Numbered from the stretch's first letter, positions 23,936 to 37,045 are shown. The stretch: DNA of 64,000 nt from Gordionus sp. m RMFG-2023 (GCF_954871325.1 NC_088777.1:6859366-6923365); one strand, 5' to 3'. Program-made: numbers and translations. The notes: generated from the sequence alone by a model not told the origin.

Positions 23936-26807
23936 AAAATATCAAAATAAGTTTAAAGTTAAATTATAAAACATAATAAAAAAACCAAAGACAATAACCA
24001 CAAGTACTATTTTGTTTAAATAGCTGTATTGAGTTCCAGATTGTTATTTTACAAATCTGCGTATTTATATACGACTATAAATTTAAGCGATATATAATGT
24101 ATTAAATCTCAATTGTATCCACATTGAAACAATTTTCTTATCTGGATACAAATGGGGGTTTTTTTAATCTCAAATATTATTTCGCTTACGCATCAGCAAT
24201 ATCATAAATTTCGTCAAATTTTCGTTCCAATTCTCAATTTTATAACCTCCGTCAATTCCATATTTTATTTTTTTGAAAAATGTTGCATAAAATCTTTGTA
24301 TAATAATTATTTACTAATTAATTCCAATGCAAAAAAAATTAAGGAGAATCAGTTATTATAATTTCTAAAACTTATATTAGTTTTGTATATTTTTAATATT
24401 AAATTATAATACCATTAGGTATTTTTTTTTGATAAAATTTTCTTATATCCATCGTAAAAAAATGTAAGAAAATTATTAAACAATAAGAAATTTTTAAATC
24501 AATTTTGATTTCTTGCTAAAATTAAAATCATCGTAATAAAATGTCGTCGCGATAAAGTGTCGCTAGGTGAATATAAAAACATATATATATTTTTAAATAT
24601 ATTATTAAAATCTAAACAATTAAAATTTATCATTAAATTATATATTATAGATTAAAATATCAACTCATTATTTATTTTTAATTCCGAAATTTAAATTTAA
24701 TAAAAGAATCCTAAATTAAGCACTATTCACAATCTCGGTCTGCAATGGGCAATTTTTAACCCAAAAACCAAATCACCCATTGTATACAATTGCCTGCCCG
24801 TCCATAGTATGCCAATTTATCTAAAAATTTTATTTAACCCTTTCGCCTGCACAATTTTTTAAAAATTATTTTAATAGCTAGTTTGACTCTTTATTTTTTT
24901 ATTTCAATGTATTTCCAATTAAACCTATAAAACATGCAATATTATGAGTTAATTGAAGTCTGTTCTGCTCATTTCGACGGAATAATATTTAAAATTCACC
25001 CACCAATTACCCACTCATTGTCTTAAAAATAATTTATGCTTAGATACCGAATATATTTAAACGATGTATTCGCATCTAGATTCATTTATTGACAATGTGT
25101 CTATATCTGGATATATTTGTATATCTTATAACAACTCTGTTATTAATTAAAATTATATTTTTATATTAGATAATAGTAATATCGGATTATAATTCGATGA
25201 TTCCCAAATAATTTATTAGCTTCTCTACACTTCAAATGATAGGTAATTTTGTACTTTATGTTATATAACTTCAATAATTTGTTCCAAAAGCGCATTCCTT
25301 TTCTCCCATATTCTTTTAGTTGTAGATATTCTCTTGGTTACTTAATATTTATTAGTCAATTCTCAAATTCAATTTAGTCTCTTATAGTATCAACATTCTT
25401 TTAAGGTTTATGACCCAATTGGGTTTGAAAATCGATAATTTTTGAATACTTGTTTCTGCCTTTTTAAAAGTTATTTTGCCCCCATAATAAAACCTAGATT
25501 GATTGAATATAATCCAACGATGATCTAGCAATTTCTTGTTACTTTTACACAATTTCCTTAAATAATGCCATTTAAGCAATGCTTGCCTTAATGTTTATAG
25601 GGAATTTAAAATTATGGTCATATCTAGAACCCATTGGAGCTACCAGCGGATAGCCACTTAGGGGTTTTGGGGTTTTGATAACTCCCCAGACCAAAAACTT
25701 TAAAATGCAAATTATACATTAAAAGGTTCAAAGATTACTAGGATATTATTTTAATATAGGATTTATATCAATTATTTAGTATAAAGTTATTTTTTTATTA
25801 AAGTTTTTGATAATAATTTTCTTAATTTTAATTAGATATTATTGATATCTATTCTGAAAAAATATATTTGTTATTTTTTTATTGAATATATGATTCTAAG
25901 GTAATAATCTTAAATAGAGATGCATAAACTAAATTCTTATTATATTTTTTTAATATTATTATGACAATTATGATATGTGTTTTAATTTTGATAAATTTTC
26001 ATCAACAAAATCAAATTAAAGTCTATCTAAACTTATGTGCCTGTTTGGCGGTTGTCATAATATTTATCAAAATTAATTATAATTTATTTATATTACAGTG
26101 AAATTTTAAAACCTGAACTTTTATTTATAATATTTATTTTTATTTTATACTCTTTTAATCAATTTTTTAAAAAATCTCTTGTATAAAAGCTTAAAACCTC
26201 TCTAACTGTTGAAAGGTAAAATAGTTTGATATTGTATCAAATTTTGTTTAAAACAGATTTTTATCTATAATTTTTAATCAATGTAGGCCTTTATAAACTA
26301 GTTTGAAGGTTTTCACATACAAATTTATTATTTATTCGTATTATTTTTTTAAACATCAATAATGATATAAATATATTAATTTCTGTTATTAAATTAAAAT
26401 AAGGTATTCAATGAATTTAAGGAAATTATGATAATAGAATCATTACATAACTATTCATGATCATTATTATAGATATGAATATTTAGCAAATCATATATTA
26501 CATTTATACCAGAATATCTAGAATAATTACAAACTTAGCTAATATGACAGATATTTTGTTATTGAAATATTTTTACAATTTATCAATATTTATTAAAATA
26601 TAAATAATTACATATCAAATAAATATCTTACATTTATTACATGGTTATGCGGAATGACATTTAATAGGATTTCAATTCTTATCAATAAATTTTTTATCTT
26701 TATCCTTATTTTCTAAATGCATCGTTAATACAATCTTGTAATACATGTATCATTTAGAATATTCATTGCATTTAATGTAAATTTAATAACAAAAAATATA
26801 TACTATC
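23936..26807. other. AT-rich intergenic stretch without a supported gene
   Basis: Two short open frames occur (24,152-24,361 plus, 69 codons; 25,382-25,579 minus, 65 codons). The second has mixed composition (DHRWIIFNQSRFYYGGKITF) but no family I recognise and no splice context I can support. A richer patch at 25,620-25,700 contains GGGGTTTTGGGGTTTT and may be the edge of a decayed element. Nothing else is seen. Confidence 0.35.
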
Positions 26808-27375
26808 TGTTGAACCAGCGTCTACATGGCAGAAAATTTGATGGAAGCAAACCCCTCCAAAATCTACCCATACCCACCTAAAAAAAATCCAGCGGCCTTC
26901 GGCCGCGAAATTTACAGACCTACGATAGTATAGTGATTTTATTTAAAAAATCTTATCTGCTACCATTTATAACCTTACAACATAATTCTATTTACAATCT
27001 TTCAAGCCTATTTAGGGAAAAAAATTTAAAAATTTGTAAGTGATAATGAACTTTTATTTAAATAATGCAATCTTTTCATAATTTGGTATTCACTTTATTT
27101 TCATAAAATATATATAAGTGAATTAAATGAGATAACATATTAATATTTCTATGAAAAAGATCTAAAATATTGTAAAAAATATAAGACGAATAAATTTAAA
27201 GAGGTATATTTAGCTTGATTCCACATAATTAAAAACATGTATTGTAAATAGAGCTATTATATAAAATATTAGAATAAAATGAATTATAGTATATTTTGCA
27301 TTGAAATTATAAAATGTTAAATTAAATATACATTATTTAAAAGCCTATATATTCGCTGTGAAAAAGATACATTAA

Positions 27376-30300
27376 TTATTTTATTAATAATTTGGATAAC
27401 CTTATTGATGTTAAAGCAAATTGTGTTATAATATCATCAATTGTAAATTTTTCAAAAACATCAATTTCGCTGGATATTAACAGTAAATTTTCCAAAAATG
27501 GGTCCGAAATTTTATTCCGCATTTGAGTTTGGTTAATTTTTACTTTACTCATGGCTCTTTCGGCTGAACAGGAAGTTGTAGGAAGGGTTAATAAATATTT
27601 ATATAATTAATTTAAATTTGAATAAGAATTTAATTGATTTAAAAGTCGGTATGGTAATATAAAAGAAAATTTTATCCATTTTTTTATTTTGGTCATGATT
27701 TCGCTGTTGATATTTTCTTTGGTAATTTGATCGTTTGCAATACCTTTAATTATATACAATTACAAATAAAATATCAATAAATTACTTTCATCAATATATA
27801 ACGCGTCATTCTTTTTAACTTTTAAAAGATCTTCGCAAAAAATGATTGATTGAGACTCCAAATATAAAGAGCGAAAATCATTATATTCATCAACAATGTT
27901 TTGGGCATCCAATTGATAAGTATCACAAATTTCGGATATTTGCCATCCTTTTATTTTTTCATTATCCATAATTCTAGCGGGAGTAAAAATGGATATCTGT
28001 GATAAAAAATTTAAACAATCATAATTAAATCGATCATTTAGGTGATTAATTATTGCATTTAGAACAGGGAAAAATATTTCCGTTCTATATCTATAATAAT
28101 AAATAATAATTTAAATTTTTTTAATTTATTCAACTTGTTTTTTTTTTGTTCAACATAATTATTGAATTCTGTTTGATCCAATTTGAATCAGTTATTACAT
28201 TATTCTTTTTCAAAAAACTAATAGATAAGGAATGTAATTTTAAAAATATATTGTCTCCATTAGATATATTTTTAAATTATTTATAGAAATAGTAACTAAT
28301 ATTAACCTTTTAGTTTTTGTAATTTATTTTTTGTATGTTGTATTAATTTGGTTACCAAAGCCAAATCATTACCAACTGCCTGCATTTCAATACAAGCCTC
28401 ATGTGTACATTTCAATATTTCTTTCAAAATAAAAAGACTTAATATAAAATTTTCATCTTTAATTCTTGATAATAACCCATCGGCAATGGAAGAGGTGCTT
28501 GGGTCATTAGAATCTTTTAATTCAACTAATGATGCTAAAATATGTTCATAAACATCTAAAAAGATTTCTACAGATTTGTAGGATGATGACCAATTTCTGA
28601 AAATATATAAGTTTCAAGTTTCATTAAAAATATTTTATTTACCTTGTTGTGTTTTTAATTCTTTTAAGAAATTTCTTGGACTTTCTCATTTGATATTTAA
28701 CAAATACACCTTGACGTCGAACTCCATTCATAAAATTATATAACTCATCTAATATTCCCATTGCCTTTTTCATTTCAATTTTGCATCCACAAACATGAGC
28801 AACTACTAAATTTAGCCGATGTGCATGGCACCAAATATAGATGGCTTTTGGAGCCTCTTTCAATATTAAAGCCTGCATTCCTTTGTATACTCCTCTCATA
28901 TTCCCTGCACCATCCATACTTTGTCCAACCAAATAATCAAGAGGAAGACCAAGATCATTAAACTTAGAAAAAACATGTTTCTTTATATTTTCCCCAGTGG
29001 TTTCTGATGTTGTAAAAACATGTATGATCCTTTCTACAGGATGTGGATGCAGATCATCTTCTATATACCGTACAAGCAAAGCTATGCATTCTTTTTTAGA
29101 CACATCATATGTTCCATCTAATATGATGCTATAGGCACGATTCTCTTTAATTGTTTGAATAATGCTTTTTGTTATTTTTATCATAATAATTTCAGTTATT
29201 TTTTTCACGTGGCCATATGACAGTAAATTTATATAAGGTCTCGAAATTTTATCTGATGTTATCCATGTATGCACGTAAAGTTGGAACCGTTTTTGCCATT
29301 AATTTTATGAGACACATAAAATTACCTTCATTCGAATTAGAACCCCAAAAGGCTATATTACATTTTATAAGGTACATAATGGCATTGATAATATTATGAA
29401 CTATATTACGATTTTCCATGATTATATCAAGCTTATTTGATAGCAAATGATCTTGAATGCGTTTATTTGCAAGCCAAGTCATGTTTGCATATTCACAATC
29501 TTTATGAAGAGAAGATGCTTCGTGTCTCTCTAAGTCACGCTTTATGTTTTTCCAATTATTTACCCCATGTTGAGTCCAAAAAGTATTGGACTTAGGGCCA
29601 CCAAACATAATACAATATAGACAAAAGACTTTGTCTAAAGTAGTGCTATAAGATAGCCAATTTCTGGGGTTGAGGGAACCATCTATATTAACCTTTCTAT
29701 AATAGGTTATATTCATGCTCCTGTTTAAAAAGTAAAAAAAAATATATTGGTATAGAAATAATGGATGGGTAAAAATTAATGAAAATAAATATTATTTAAA
29801 ACCTCTTGTTAGTAACAGGATATTGAAATTTATTTGTACATGGCTGACAAGGGCCTACAGCAATTATGATTATCAAAATATTTGTCATCCTAAATAATAT
29901 AAAGTGAAAAGGGTCATTTGGTTCCTTTTTTTTGTATAGCTGAATAAGACTTGGACTTTGAATATCCTCATAATTTATTCCCTTCAAAAGTCATTATATA
30001 AATTTTATTTAAATATAATGCCTCATGCAAAGTAAGTGCCTCACTAGAACTGGGGATTGGATGAGGAGATAATACAATTTGTGAATCTTCAATATTGGAG
30101 ATTTGCTATAAATAAAGAGTATAATTTGTTTACTTATGAAAATCTATTTTTAATATAATTTCAGCCAAATGGTCATTTTATTCTTAGCTACATTATAATT
30201 AAGTTAATCAATAAATGTTGGAAATATTTAAATGTCCTAATTTATTTTCTTCAAAAGTTATCATATAATTCGTATTTAAATTAAATACCTCATCATGCAA

Positions 30301-31616
30301 AGTAAGCGCCTCACTGGAACTGGGGATTGGATGAGAAGATAACAATTTGTGAATCTTCAATATTGGAGATTTGCTATAAAGAGTATAATTTGTTTACTTA
30401 TGAAAAACTATATTTTTAATAAAATTTTAGTCAAATGGTCATTTTATTCTTAACTACATTATAATTAAGTTTTTAATAAATGTTTTAATTCTACATGAAT
30501 ACATGATTGAGAAAACAGGTATTAAAAATATTATGAAGTCCAACATAAAGTTATCAGGTTACAATGGAAAGATGATACAAGTAATAGGTAAAGCACAAGT
30601 GAATGTAGAATACAAAGGGAATTCACATATTTTGAACGCAATAATCATAAACATCAATATGACTTTGTTAGATCATGTAAAAACATTTTTAAAATATACT
30701 TGAAAGATTCATAGGCATGATAGATGCAGATTAATATAAAACTGCGATCACATGAAGAAATCATAAAACAATATTATAATGACTATAAAAATAAAAACAA
30801 TGTTAAGTATAAATAAAATTGTGAAATTCATGATGAAAGTATATTATCTAAAGAAATTCTAATAGCTAAATAAAGCAATGATAATAAACATACCTAATAT
30901 AACACATAATGTAAATAAAGGGGATGAAACTCACACAGATAACATTTTGAAAATAGTTGATTCCAAATCATATTTTATAAGATTTATATTTAAAAAAAGT
31001 AAAAGAATTTGAAGTCTTAATTCAATTAAAGATGAAAAGATTTAAATTTAAAAATTCCTAGAAATTAACATTACCTTATTTTACTACATTATATTAACTT
31101 AATAAGTTTTTTTAATACTTTGGTTTTAAATTATTATTATTAACTTATTAAACATATTGTTAAATTGAACTTTATAAAGTATATATAGATATAAAAATAG
31201 TGTAATAAACAGTTAAAAAACATTAAATAATAATATATATAATTTATTTTCTCTATACCCTGACTACTTTAATATTAATATTATTCTGGTAAAATTTTAA
31301 ATCAGTTTCTATTAATTCACAAATTTATAGTTACAATAATAAATAAAAATATTACTTTTTGGAAGTAAGATGTTATTGTCTTTTTTTGCAACTGGGTTTC
31401 AACTCCATTTGTGATATTATATGGAATATCACAATTTAAAGATACCCAATTATTATTATCTCTTTTGATGGCTACCTTTGTAAATTTCATATCAGCTGGC
31501 TTGACATGAGGATGTTTATGTTTATAATGTTGATGTATCTTGTCACTTCTTATTTTAGAAGTTTTGCAATTTTTAATATTGCACTTAACTTTAAATATGG
31601 TTTTGTTACTTGGCAT
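27376..31616 (-). CDS. hAT transposase with TTF zinc finger and DUF4371-type core, multi-exon
   Basis: This is the transposase of the surrounding hAT element: it binds the element ends and cuts and joins DNA. Exons in order, minus strand: 31,616-31,356 (MPSNKTIFKVKC, a C/H finger-like segment, ending KKTITSYFQK); a piece near 30,105-29,800 (QISNIEDSQIVLSPHPIP, then GPCQPCTNKFQYP); 29,720-28,643 with the TTF finger (NWLSYSTT...FCLYCIMF) and core motifs SIILDGTYD, GQSMDGAGNM and WCHAHRLNLV; 28,596-28,307 (NWSSSYKSVEIFLDVYEHIL); a piece from 28,090 (YRTEIFFPVLNAIINHLNDR); and a dimerisation tail LLTLPTTSCSAERAMSKVKI ending at 27,376. Exons near 30,100, 28,090 and after 27,760 have approximate edges. 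One frameshift is apparent near 29,255. The order and motifs match ZMYM1-like hAT proteins. Confidence 0.85.
28597..28642 (-). other. 46-nt intron in the hAT transposase
   Basis: The minus strand has GTAAATAAAA at the donor and ATATATTTTCAG at the acceptor. Joining the flanks gives ACA ACA AGA AAT TGG, reading TTRNWSS, which fits the conserved TRW-type motif of this transposase family. Without splicing the frame stops at once. It is direct evidence of very short introns in this genome. Confidence 0.8.
29970..30494. repeat. Tandem duplication of about 267 bp including a transposase exon
   Basis: Two successive copies (29,970-30,237 and 30,238-30,494) share CTGGGGATTGGATGAG, GTGAATCTTCAATATTGGAG, TTTGTTTACTTATGAAAA and GGTCATTTTATTCTTA. 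Each contains the exon that begins CAAATCTCC after TATAG on the minus strand. The downstream copy keeps the reading frame; the upstream copy has a frame change. Confidence 0.8.
30485..30710 (+). mobile_element. Small fossil resembling Ty3/Gypsy pol
   Basis: A short fragment has the look of the stretch between protease and reverse transcriptase in Ty3/Gypsy elements (for example LSGYNGKMIQVIGKAQVNV). It is a broken, very incomplete copy with no LTRs seen, lying antisense inside the largest intron of the hAT transposase. It looks old, and the family call is tentative. Confidence 0.35.
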
Positions 31617-32589
31617 CTAGAAAGAAATAATTATTATAATATAATTTTTTACATATTATGTTTTTTATTATTCTTTGCTTGCTGATATATGTTTTCATGC
31701 ATGACTCAAAAAATTACCTAAAATTTATCCTGCTAAAATCTATAAATTTATTAAAAAACATAATATAAATATATTAACCTCTAAGAAAAGTACCAAATAG
31801 GAAATGTGTAAATATTAACTTGATAAAATGCTAAATGAAAATCGTTGACAAAGAAAATTTATATTATTTATTGACAAATATCTTTACTTTAATTGACATT
31901 TTTCAGAAAATCAAACGATAACCATCATAATCGTATCAATTAATGGATTAAAAAAAGATTATAATTCAAATAAAAAATTACCCACCAAAAATCAATACTT
32001 ACCCCCAAAAAAATAATGCCTACCCCCAAAAAATTAATATCAACCCCTTAAAATCGATACCTACCCCCAAAAATGCTAATATATTTTGGAGGCATTTGTC
32101 TCCTACCCCCCCCCCCCTCCCGGCCATGTAGACGCTGTGTTGAACAATACTTTAATGATTCCTTGAGTTTGGATTTTATAAATGTCACCCTTTATATTTA
32201 TTTAAAATACACTTAGTATATGGTATACTCATATAATTTTCTAGCTTTAAGCTTAATATCTTGGAAAAAGAGTATATATTTAACTTTAGAAGCAGGAACT
32301 GTTATGTAATATAATTATTATTTTAATGTTGAAATAATACAATATGTATCCCTTTCAATACTTCAAATTTAAATAGAAAATAATATAGACTTTTTGAAAT
32401 CTATCAAATATTTACTTTCATTTCGTATTCATTTTATATCCTAAATAATTTAAATCTTGTGTTTTTATTAACAAAGAATGTTCAAATAAAATTTAGCTAG
32501 GCATTTTCAATATTAAACTTATGTCATATTTAATCTCAACTCAATTTATACTTATATTAATTTTAATTTTACATAATGAAGTTAAAGGT

Positions 32590-32960
32590 AAAAGTTTAGG
32601 TAAGCTCTGTGAGGACTTGTTTAGTAATTGGATATGAAATATGGGCAATGAAAGTGGCCCACGAAACCAAATTGGAAATAACAGAGATTAGGATGATTAG
32701 ATGGATGTGGTGTGTCTGAAAGAGAGAAAAATTAATTGCGAGCATGAGAATAGAAATGATTGGAGTGATAAGTGGAACGTAAAACATAAGATGACTGGGA
32801 AAAGTGGTTTATCTTAGTGGAAGTAGGAGGATTAGGATCTCGAGGAACCTAAGATGACATGAATAAAGGTGATATCGGTGGATATGAGAAAAATGAATCT
32901 TACAAATATTGATGATAAGGACCGTCAAAAGAAAAATCAGGGAGAAGAAGAAAATATTTA
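32590..32960 (+). pseudogene. Decayed 3' end of a non-LTR retrotransposon ORF2
   Basis: The plus strand reads VRTCLVIGYEIWAMKVAHET then KLEITEIRMIRWMWCV. This matches the stretch downstream of the reverse transcriptase core in many LINE proteins (YGSETW..., EMRMIRWMCGV). Further traces, DDWEKW and VEVGGLGSRGT, recall the following DWVKR...RGRP part in another frame. The frame is broken by stops and shifts. The RT catalytic motifs are not present. It is an old, 5'-truncated copy. Confidence 0.7.
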
Positions 32961-33489
32961 ACTTAAAGCAGCTTTAATTTATGTAAATCTTAAAGTTTTT
33001 ATTAGAATCGATTTTATTTTAATAAATTCTCTTATTTAGAATCAACAAACCTCATTCATTGATCAACTACAAATTATAAATAAAATAACAGCTCATTATG
33101 ATATAATTTATTGTTCATGTCTTTTAAATTAAGGAAAATTCTTAGCTACGCCACTGAGAGCTACTACTAATTATGTATTAGTGATGTTGACCAATTTATG
33201 ATATCTAAATCATGATAAAATACTCAATATATGTTTAAAATAATAGATATGGTAATATAATGGCCAAATCCATTGCTCCCTAGGATAGAGAATAAAAGTT
33301 ATTGGTTTCTGAAGCATTTTATATACTTGATTACTAATTTTATATAGATTGATGGACTTTTCTTCTATCATAATAAAAGTTAACCGAGAGAGTAACTTAA
33401 ATTTTTCTGGTAAAGCACCCGTTAAATGAATTAAATTGCTCTCTCACTTCACTTGAATCAAATATTTGCTCCCTCTTTCCATTATTGAA

Positions 33490-33689
33490 GTTAAAAAGCC
33501 CATTTGGGTCATAATTTTCAAAACGGTCCGATTAAGAAATTAGGTAAAATAATATTATGTAAGCATTGAGATTGGGCAAATAGATGTTCTGCCAGTTATG
33601 AGCTAAATCAGTAGGCTTACATAATGTTATTCTGGTTATAATGTTAATCGGGCAGTATTTAAAAATAGATCCAAATCGGGATTTTTAAC
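33490..33689. repeat. 200-bp imperfect palindrome, MITE-like
   Basis: GTTAAAAAGCCC at the left mirrors GGGATTTTTAAC at the right, and the arms continue through CCGATTA/TAATCGG and ATTATGTAAGC/GCTTACATAAT. The whole segment folds into a long hairpin with a short loop near 33,590. No coding sequence. No clear target duplication was identified, so the family is unknown. Confidence 0.65.
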
Positions 33690-34949
33690 AAAACTAATTC
33701 CCATGACTACACAATTTTCTATTAAAAAAATTAACATTAATTAAAACAATACTCTATAATGTCATTTTTTTTAAAATTCATTTGTTGTAATATAATTTAC
33801 TTACCTTACATTTAAAGCCTTTTATCTTACTTTCTATTCAATTTTTGAAAAAATTAATTGGAACACTTCAATAAAATAAACTATAAGGCGATGCACTATG
33901 AATTCTACTTTTTGAAAAATTTTGTTTTATTTTTAAATTAAGTTTTATAAATTTATTGTATTAAATTTTAGAAACGTATTATGAAAAACGCTTAAAATGT
34001 TTATTATCATTTGTGCGTTTGGGCCATTCCATGTCAAATCGATCAAAAAAGGCACTTTTCGGCCGACCCCATTTAAAATTGTTAAAAATTTCTGGAATTA
34101 TTTAGATAGGTAAAAGAATGAGAATGCCGTTTATTTTAGCTCGCTAGTACACTTGATTCTTGAAATATAGGGGCTCTAAGATACAAAAAAGAGCCACTTT
34201 GGAATCTGTAAAATATTTAAAATGCTTATATCTCAAAATCTATTTATAGTAAAAATTATTATAATATATCATTTTGTAGGTAAAATAATTTTCTAATGGG
34301 ATAACAGAAAATAATAAATATTGGCTCCATTATAGGCTTTTAACACCCGGTTTACCTAAATTGCTTTACCTGTATTTTTAAATAGTAAGTTTATTTTCGA
34401 ATCTTTTTTTTTCTTTTTATTTAGACACCTTTTATAAATATATATACGATGTCAAAACCTTGGCGACGCCATCGGCTTTTCCGAAATATACATTTTTACC
34501 AAAATTTGAAGAAAAAAATAGATGGCGCTAATGGTTGAAAAATATTATTCATAAGGATTATAAAAAGATTGAAACGTTTATTTGTGATAAAATTTCCCAG
34601 TTCTGCCTCCCCCCCCCCATCCCACTATTCTTAAAATGTTTTACATTTTTAGTTCTCTACTTTGCTACTATAGCGAGCGAATGCCTTATTAGCTCGATAA
34701 TATATAACAGCTGCAATAAAAACGAATGATTTATTAGGCATATATTCAATTATATTTTACAAAATAAATTGTTTAAAACGATCTCTCTTTCTATGAAATA
34801 ATTTTAACCTGTCCGTTCAGATTAATTTTATCGTCTGTCTACCAATAACAATCTGGATTTGTAAAGTGCGAAAACATGTATTCTAGGTGTAGATCAAATT
34901 AAAATTTTATTCTATATCACAGATGGACGTACCAAATATTAAAATGTTG

Positions 34950-35348
34950 CAACCCATTTAATCTACAGAGACATGCCTATTATCGCGAGAATCTAAGAAA
35001 GATTCTACCCTGTATGACCTTAAAAAAATTACCATTCTAGATATGTTAATATGCTCTTCATGGCTACAAAAATTAGCAAATATTCCTTATACTTCAAATG
35101 ACAATGTAGATATTGATTCTCCCCTTCATATAATTAAAAAAGAGGCTATTGATAACATTAATAAATCCCTACAATCAAATGTGGAATCTCTCATTAAAAG
35201 AAAACGCTTATGTGAAAAGAAATATTCGAAGAAAAAAATATCTAGAGTAAAAAAAGTTTTAACGACTAAAATTATACCATTATCTTCATCAAATGATGAA
35301 AAATTTAATGAAATTGTAGATACCTTAAAAATTAAAAAAATTATATGA
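34950..35348 (+). pseudogene. Pogo/Tigger-like transposase C-terminal remnant
   Basis: The plus strand gives LQPI (34,950), AYYRENLRKIL in one frame (about 34,975-35,010), then KKITILDMLICSSWLQKL followed by a basic region in another frame up to a stop at 35,348. In pogo/Tigger proteins the last catalytic segment is followed by LQP..., a YR..L.R motif and a KK.T.LDA...AW block. The order fits. No DNA-binding domain or first catalytic residues were found upstream. The frame is broken at least once. The match is short and the family call is moderate. Confidence 0.4.
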
Positions 35349-35929
35349 TAAATATTTATTATTGGAAATTTGTTACACTATTAAGTGTCTAATGGGCATA
35401 TGCCCACTCTGCTTCTCAGTTAATTAGTATATCCCATTACTGGTTAAAGGTGCATATATACACCACCTCCTATATATCATTTTTAAACATAGTAGTTTTT
35501 ATTTTAAAAAATTTAAAAAAATCAAATTTAACATGATGAATTATAATATTATACTTAAAACTATTACCATTACTAAGGTGAGGGGGGGTGTGGCTCGAGT
35601 CCCCTGAAAGTTTTGAAAAAAAATTTTTGAAAATATTTTTGAGCTACCTGAGAATCGAATAATATGTTTCTTATATAATTTTTTATCTCGAACTAATTAA
35701 ATGAAATTATTCGCAAATATTCGGTTCATAAATATTCGAAAATTAAAATTATTCATAAAAATTTTAAATTATTTATACCCTCTTCCTTGCTGAACATTTT
35801 TTTCTTATGCACCTGTTTTGTCAATTCAATCAAAATTATCAAAATAATAGATGATTAATTAAAAAATCAAGATTCTATAAAATAAATATTTAATTTTTAA
35901 TTAAAATTTTTAAATGAATCATTTCTAAA

Positions 35930-37045
35930 ATGACTTAACAAATGACGGAGTTTTACCTTCGGATACTGCTGGTGAATTGGAGATTTATAATTCAATTGAT
36001 GACGACATTCCAGAAGCATCTGCCACAAGAAGCTATTCTGTAATTTCTCGCAATTTAAAATGGAAAAAACAGATACGTTATCTACAATTCCTTTCAATGG
36101 GGAAAATGAAGATAAAATAAAACTTGAAGACAAATTGCATAATAAAAATCCATTAGATATTTTTAATTTTCGGCGAAGACTTATATTCCCTAATTGTAGA
36201 TCAAAGTAATATTTATGCAAAACAAATGAATAGGTCGAATAATGTATAACCATCCCTGATATTAAGAGATTTATTGGAATTCTATTTTTGACAGACAATA
36301 CTAAAAACATATACATGATTGATTTTATAAAGTTAGGCCTTACAAAACCAAATTATCATATAATATATGTTGATAATTTCTATACCTCAAAACTTTTGTC
36401 ATACTTAAAACAAATGGGATATTTTACAAATGGAATTGTGAGGGATAATAGAATGGAGCATTGCCCAGTTGAATCCATAAATGCTGTAGCAAAAAAGAAA
36501 GAGGATATTATGATTATAGGTTCGAAAAATGAAATATTTATAGGTTGGAATTATAATACAGTGGTGACGAGGTATTCCAAGAAAATATCTTCTAAAATAA
36601 AAATTCCTCAACCAAATATGATCACTGCTTATAACAAACACATCGGTGGAGTTGATCTGTGTGATAATCCCTATAGAATAAAAAGAGAGGAAAAAGGGCG
36701 ATGGCCAATATTCACCAATTTTATCTATGTAGCTTTGGTAAATTCGTGGAAAATTTGGAAATTCATGAATCGAGAGGAGAAGAAGAGATTGCTTGCATTT
36801 AGGCGAGAAGTTACTACTTCATTTGAACACCAATTAAAATTTATAAAGATTTAAGTAAAGAGCACGCTAGCCAGTTTGCATTATAGAGCGAAAACCCTAC
36901 TGATTCATCTGGAAATTATTTATCCAAAATTATAGATGGAAAAAGACGTAGATGCAGATATTGCCATACGCACTCAAAATATATGTGCCAAACATGTCAA
37001 ATCACACTTCATAGTAAATTTTTCAAGGATTTTCATAATATATAA
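35930..37045 (+). pseudogene. piggyBac transposase remnant
   Basis: The 188-codon open part (36,288-36,854) has the DDE core of piggyBac: HIIYVDNFYTSKLLSYLKQM with its catalytic Asp, GIVRDNRMEHCP, then NMITAYNKHIGGVDLCDNPY with the late acidic residues and RWPIFTNFIYVALVNSWKIW. Upstream (35,930-36,287) interrupted frames give KNPLDIFNF and IPDIKRFIGILFL, the usual N-terminal half. Downstream, 36,930-37,045 in another frame carries a Cys-rich tail, CRYCHTHSKYMCQTC, as in piggyBac C-terminal zinc fingers. Several stops and shifts separate these parts, so no working protein is expected. It acts, when intact, on TTAA targets. Confidence 0.85.

Larger units (their letters stand above)
26816..32137 (-). 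mobile_element. hAT DNA transposon with intact ends, 5.3 kb
   Basis: The ends are perfect 15-bp inverted repeats CAGCGTCTACATGGC (26,816-26,830 and 32,123-32,137), flanked by perfect 8-bp target duplications TGTTGAAC (26,808-26,815 and 32,138-32,145). This is diagnostic of hAT. Just inside both ends are repeated ACCCCCAAAA-like motifs (26,855-26,880 and 31,980-32,120), probably subterminal transposase-binding repeats. The element encodes a multi-exon transposase on the minus strand and holds a 267-bp internal tandem duplication and a small Ty3/Gypsy fossil. Perfect ends suggest fairly recent insertion. Confidence 0.93.

Noticed and set aside
24152-24361. 69-codon plus-strand frame
   Set aside because: No recognised family, no splice context, composition as expected by chance.
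25660-25680. Telomere-like GGGGTTTTGGGGTTTT
   Set aside because: Only two repeats in the middle of ordinary sequence.
28348-28961. Plus-strand open frames over the hAT gene
   Set aside because: They are antisense shadows of the transposase exons.
32596-32787. Minus-strand 63-codon hydrophobic frame
   Set aside because: Antisense shadow of the decayed LINE tail.
35897-36641. Minus-strand open frames over the piggyBac gene
   Set aside because: They are antisense shadows of the piggyBac frames on the plus strand.
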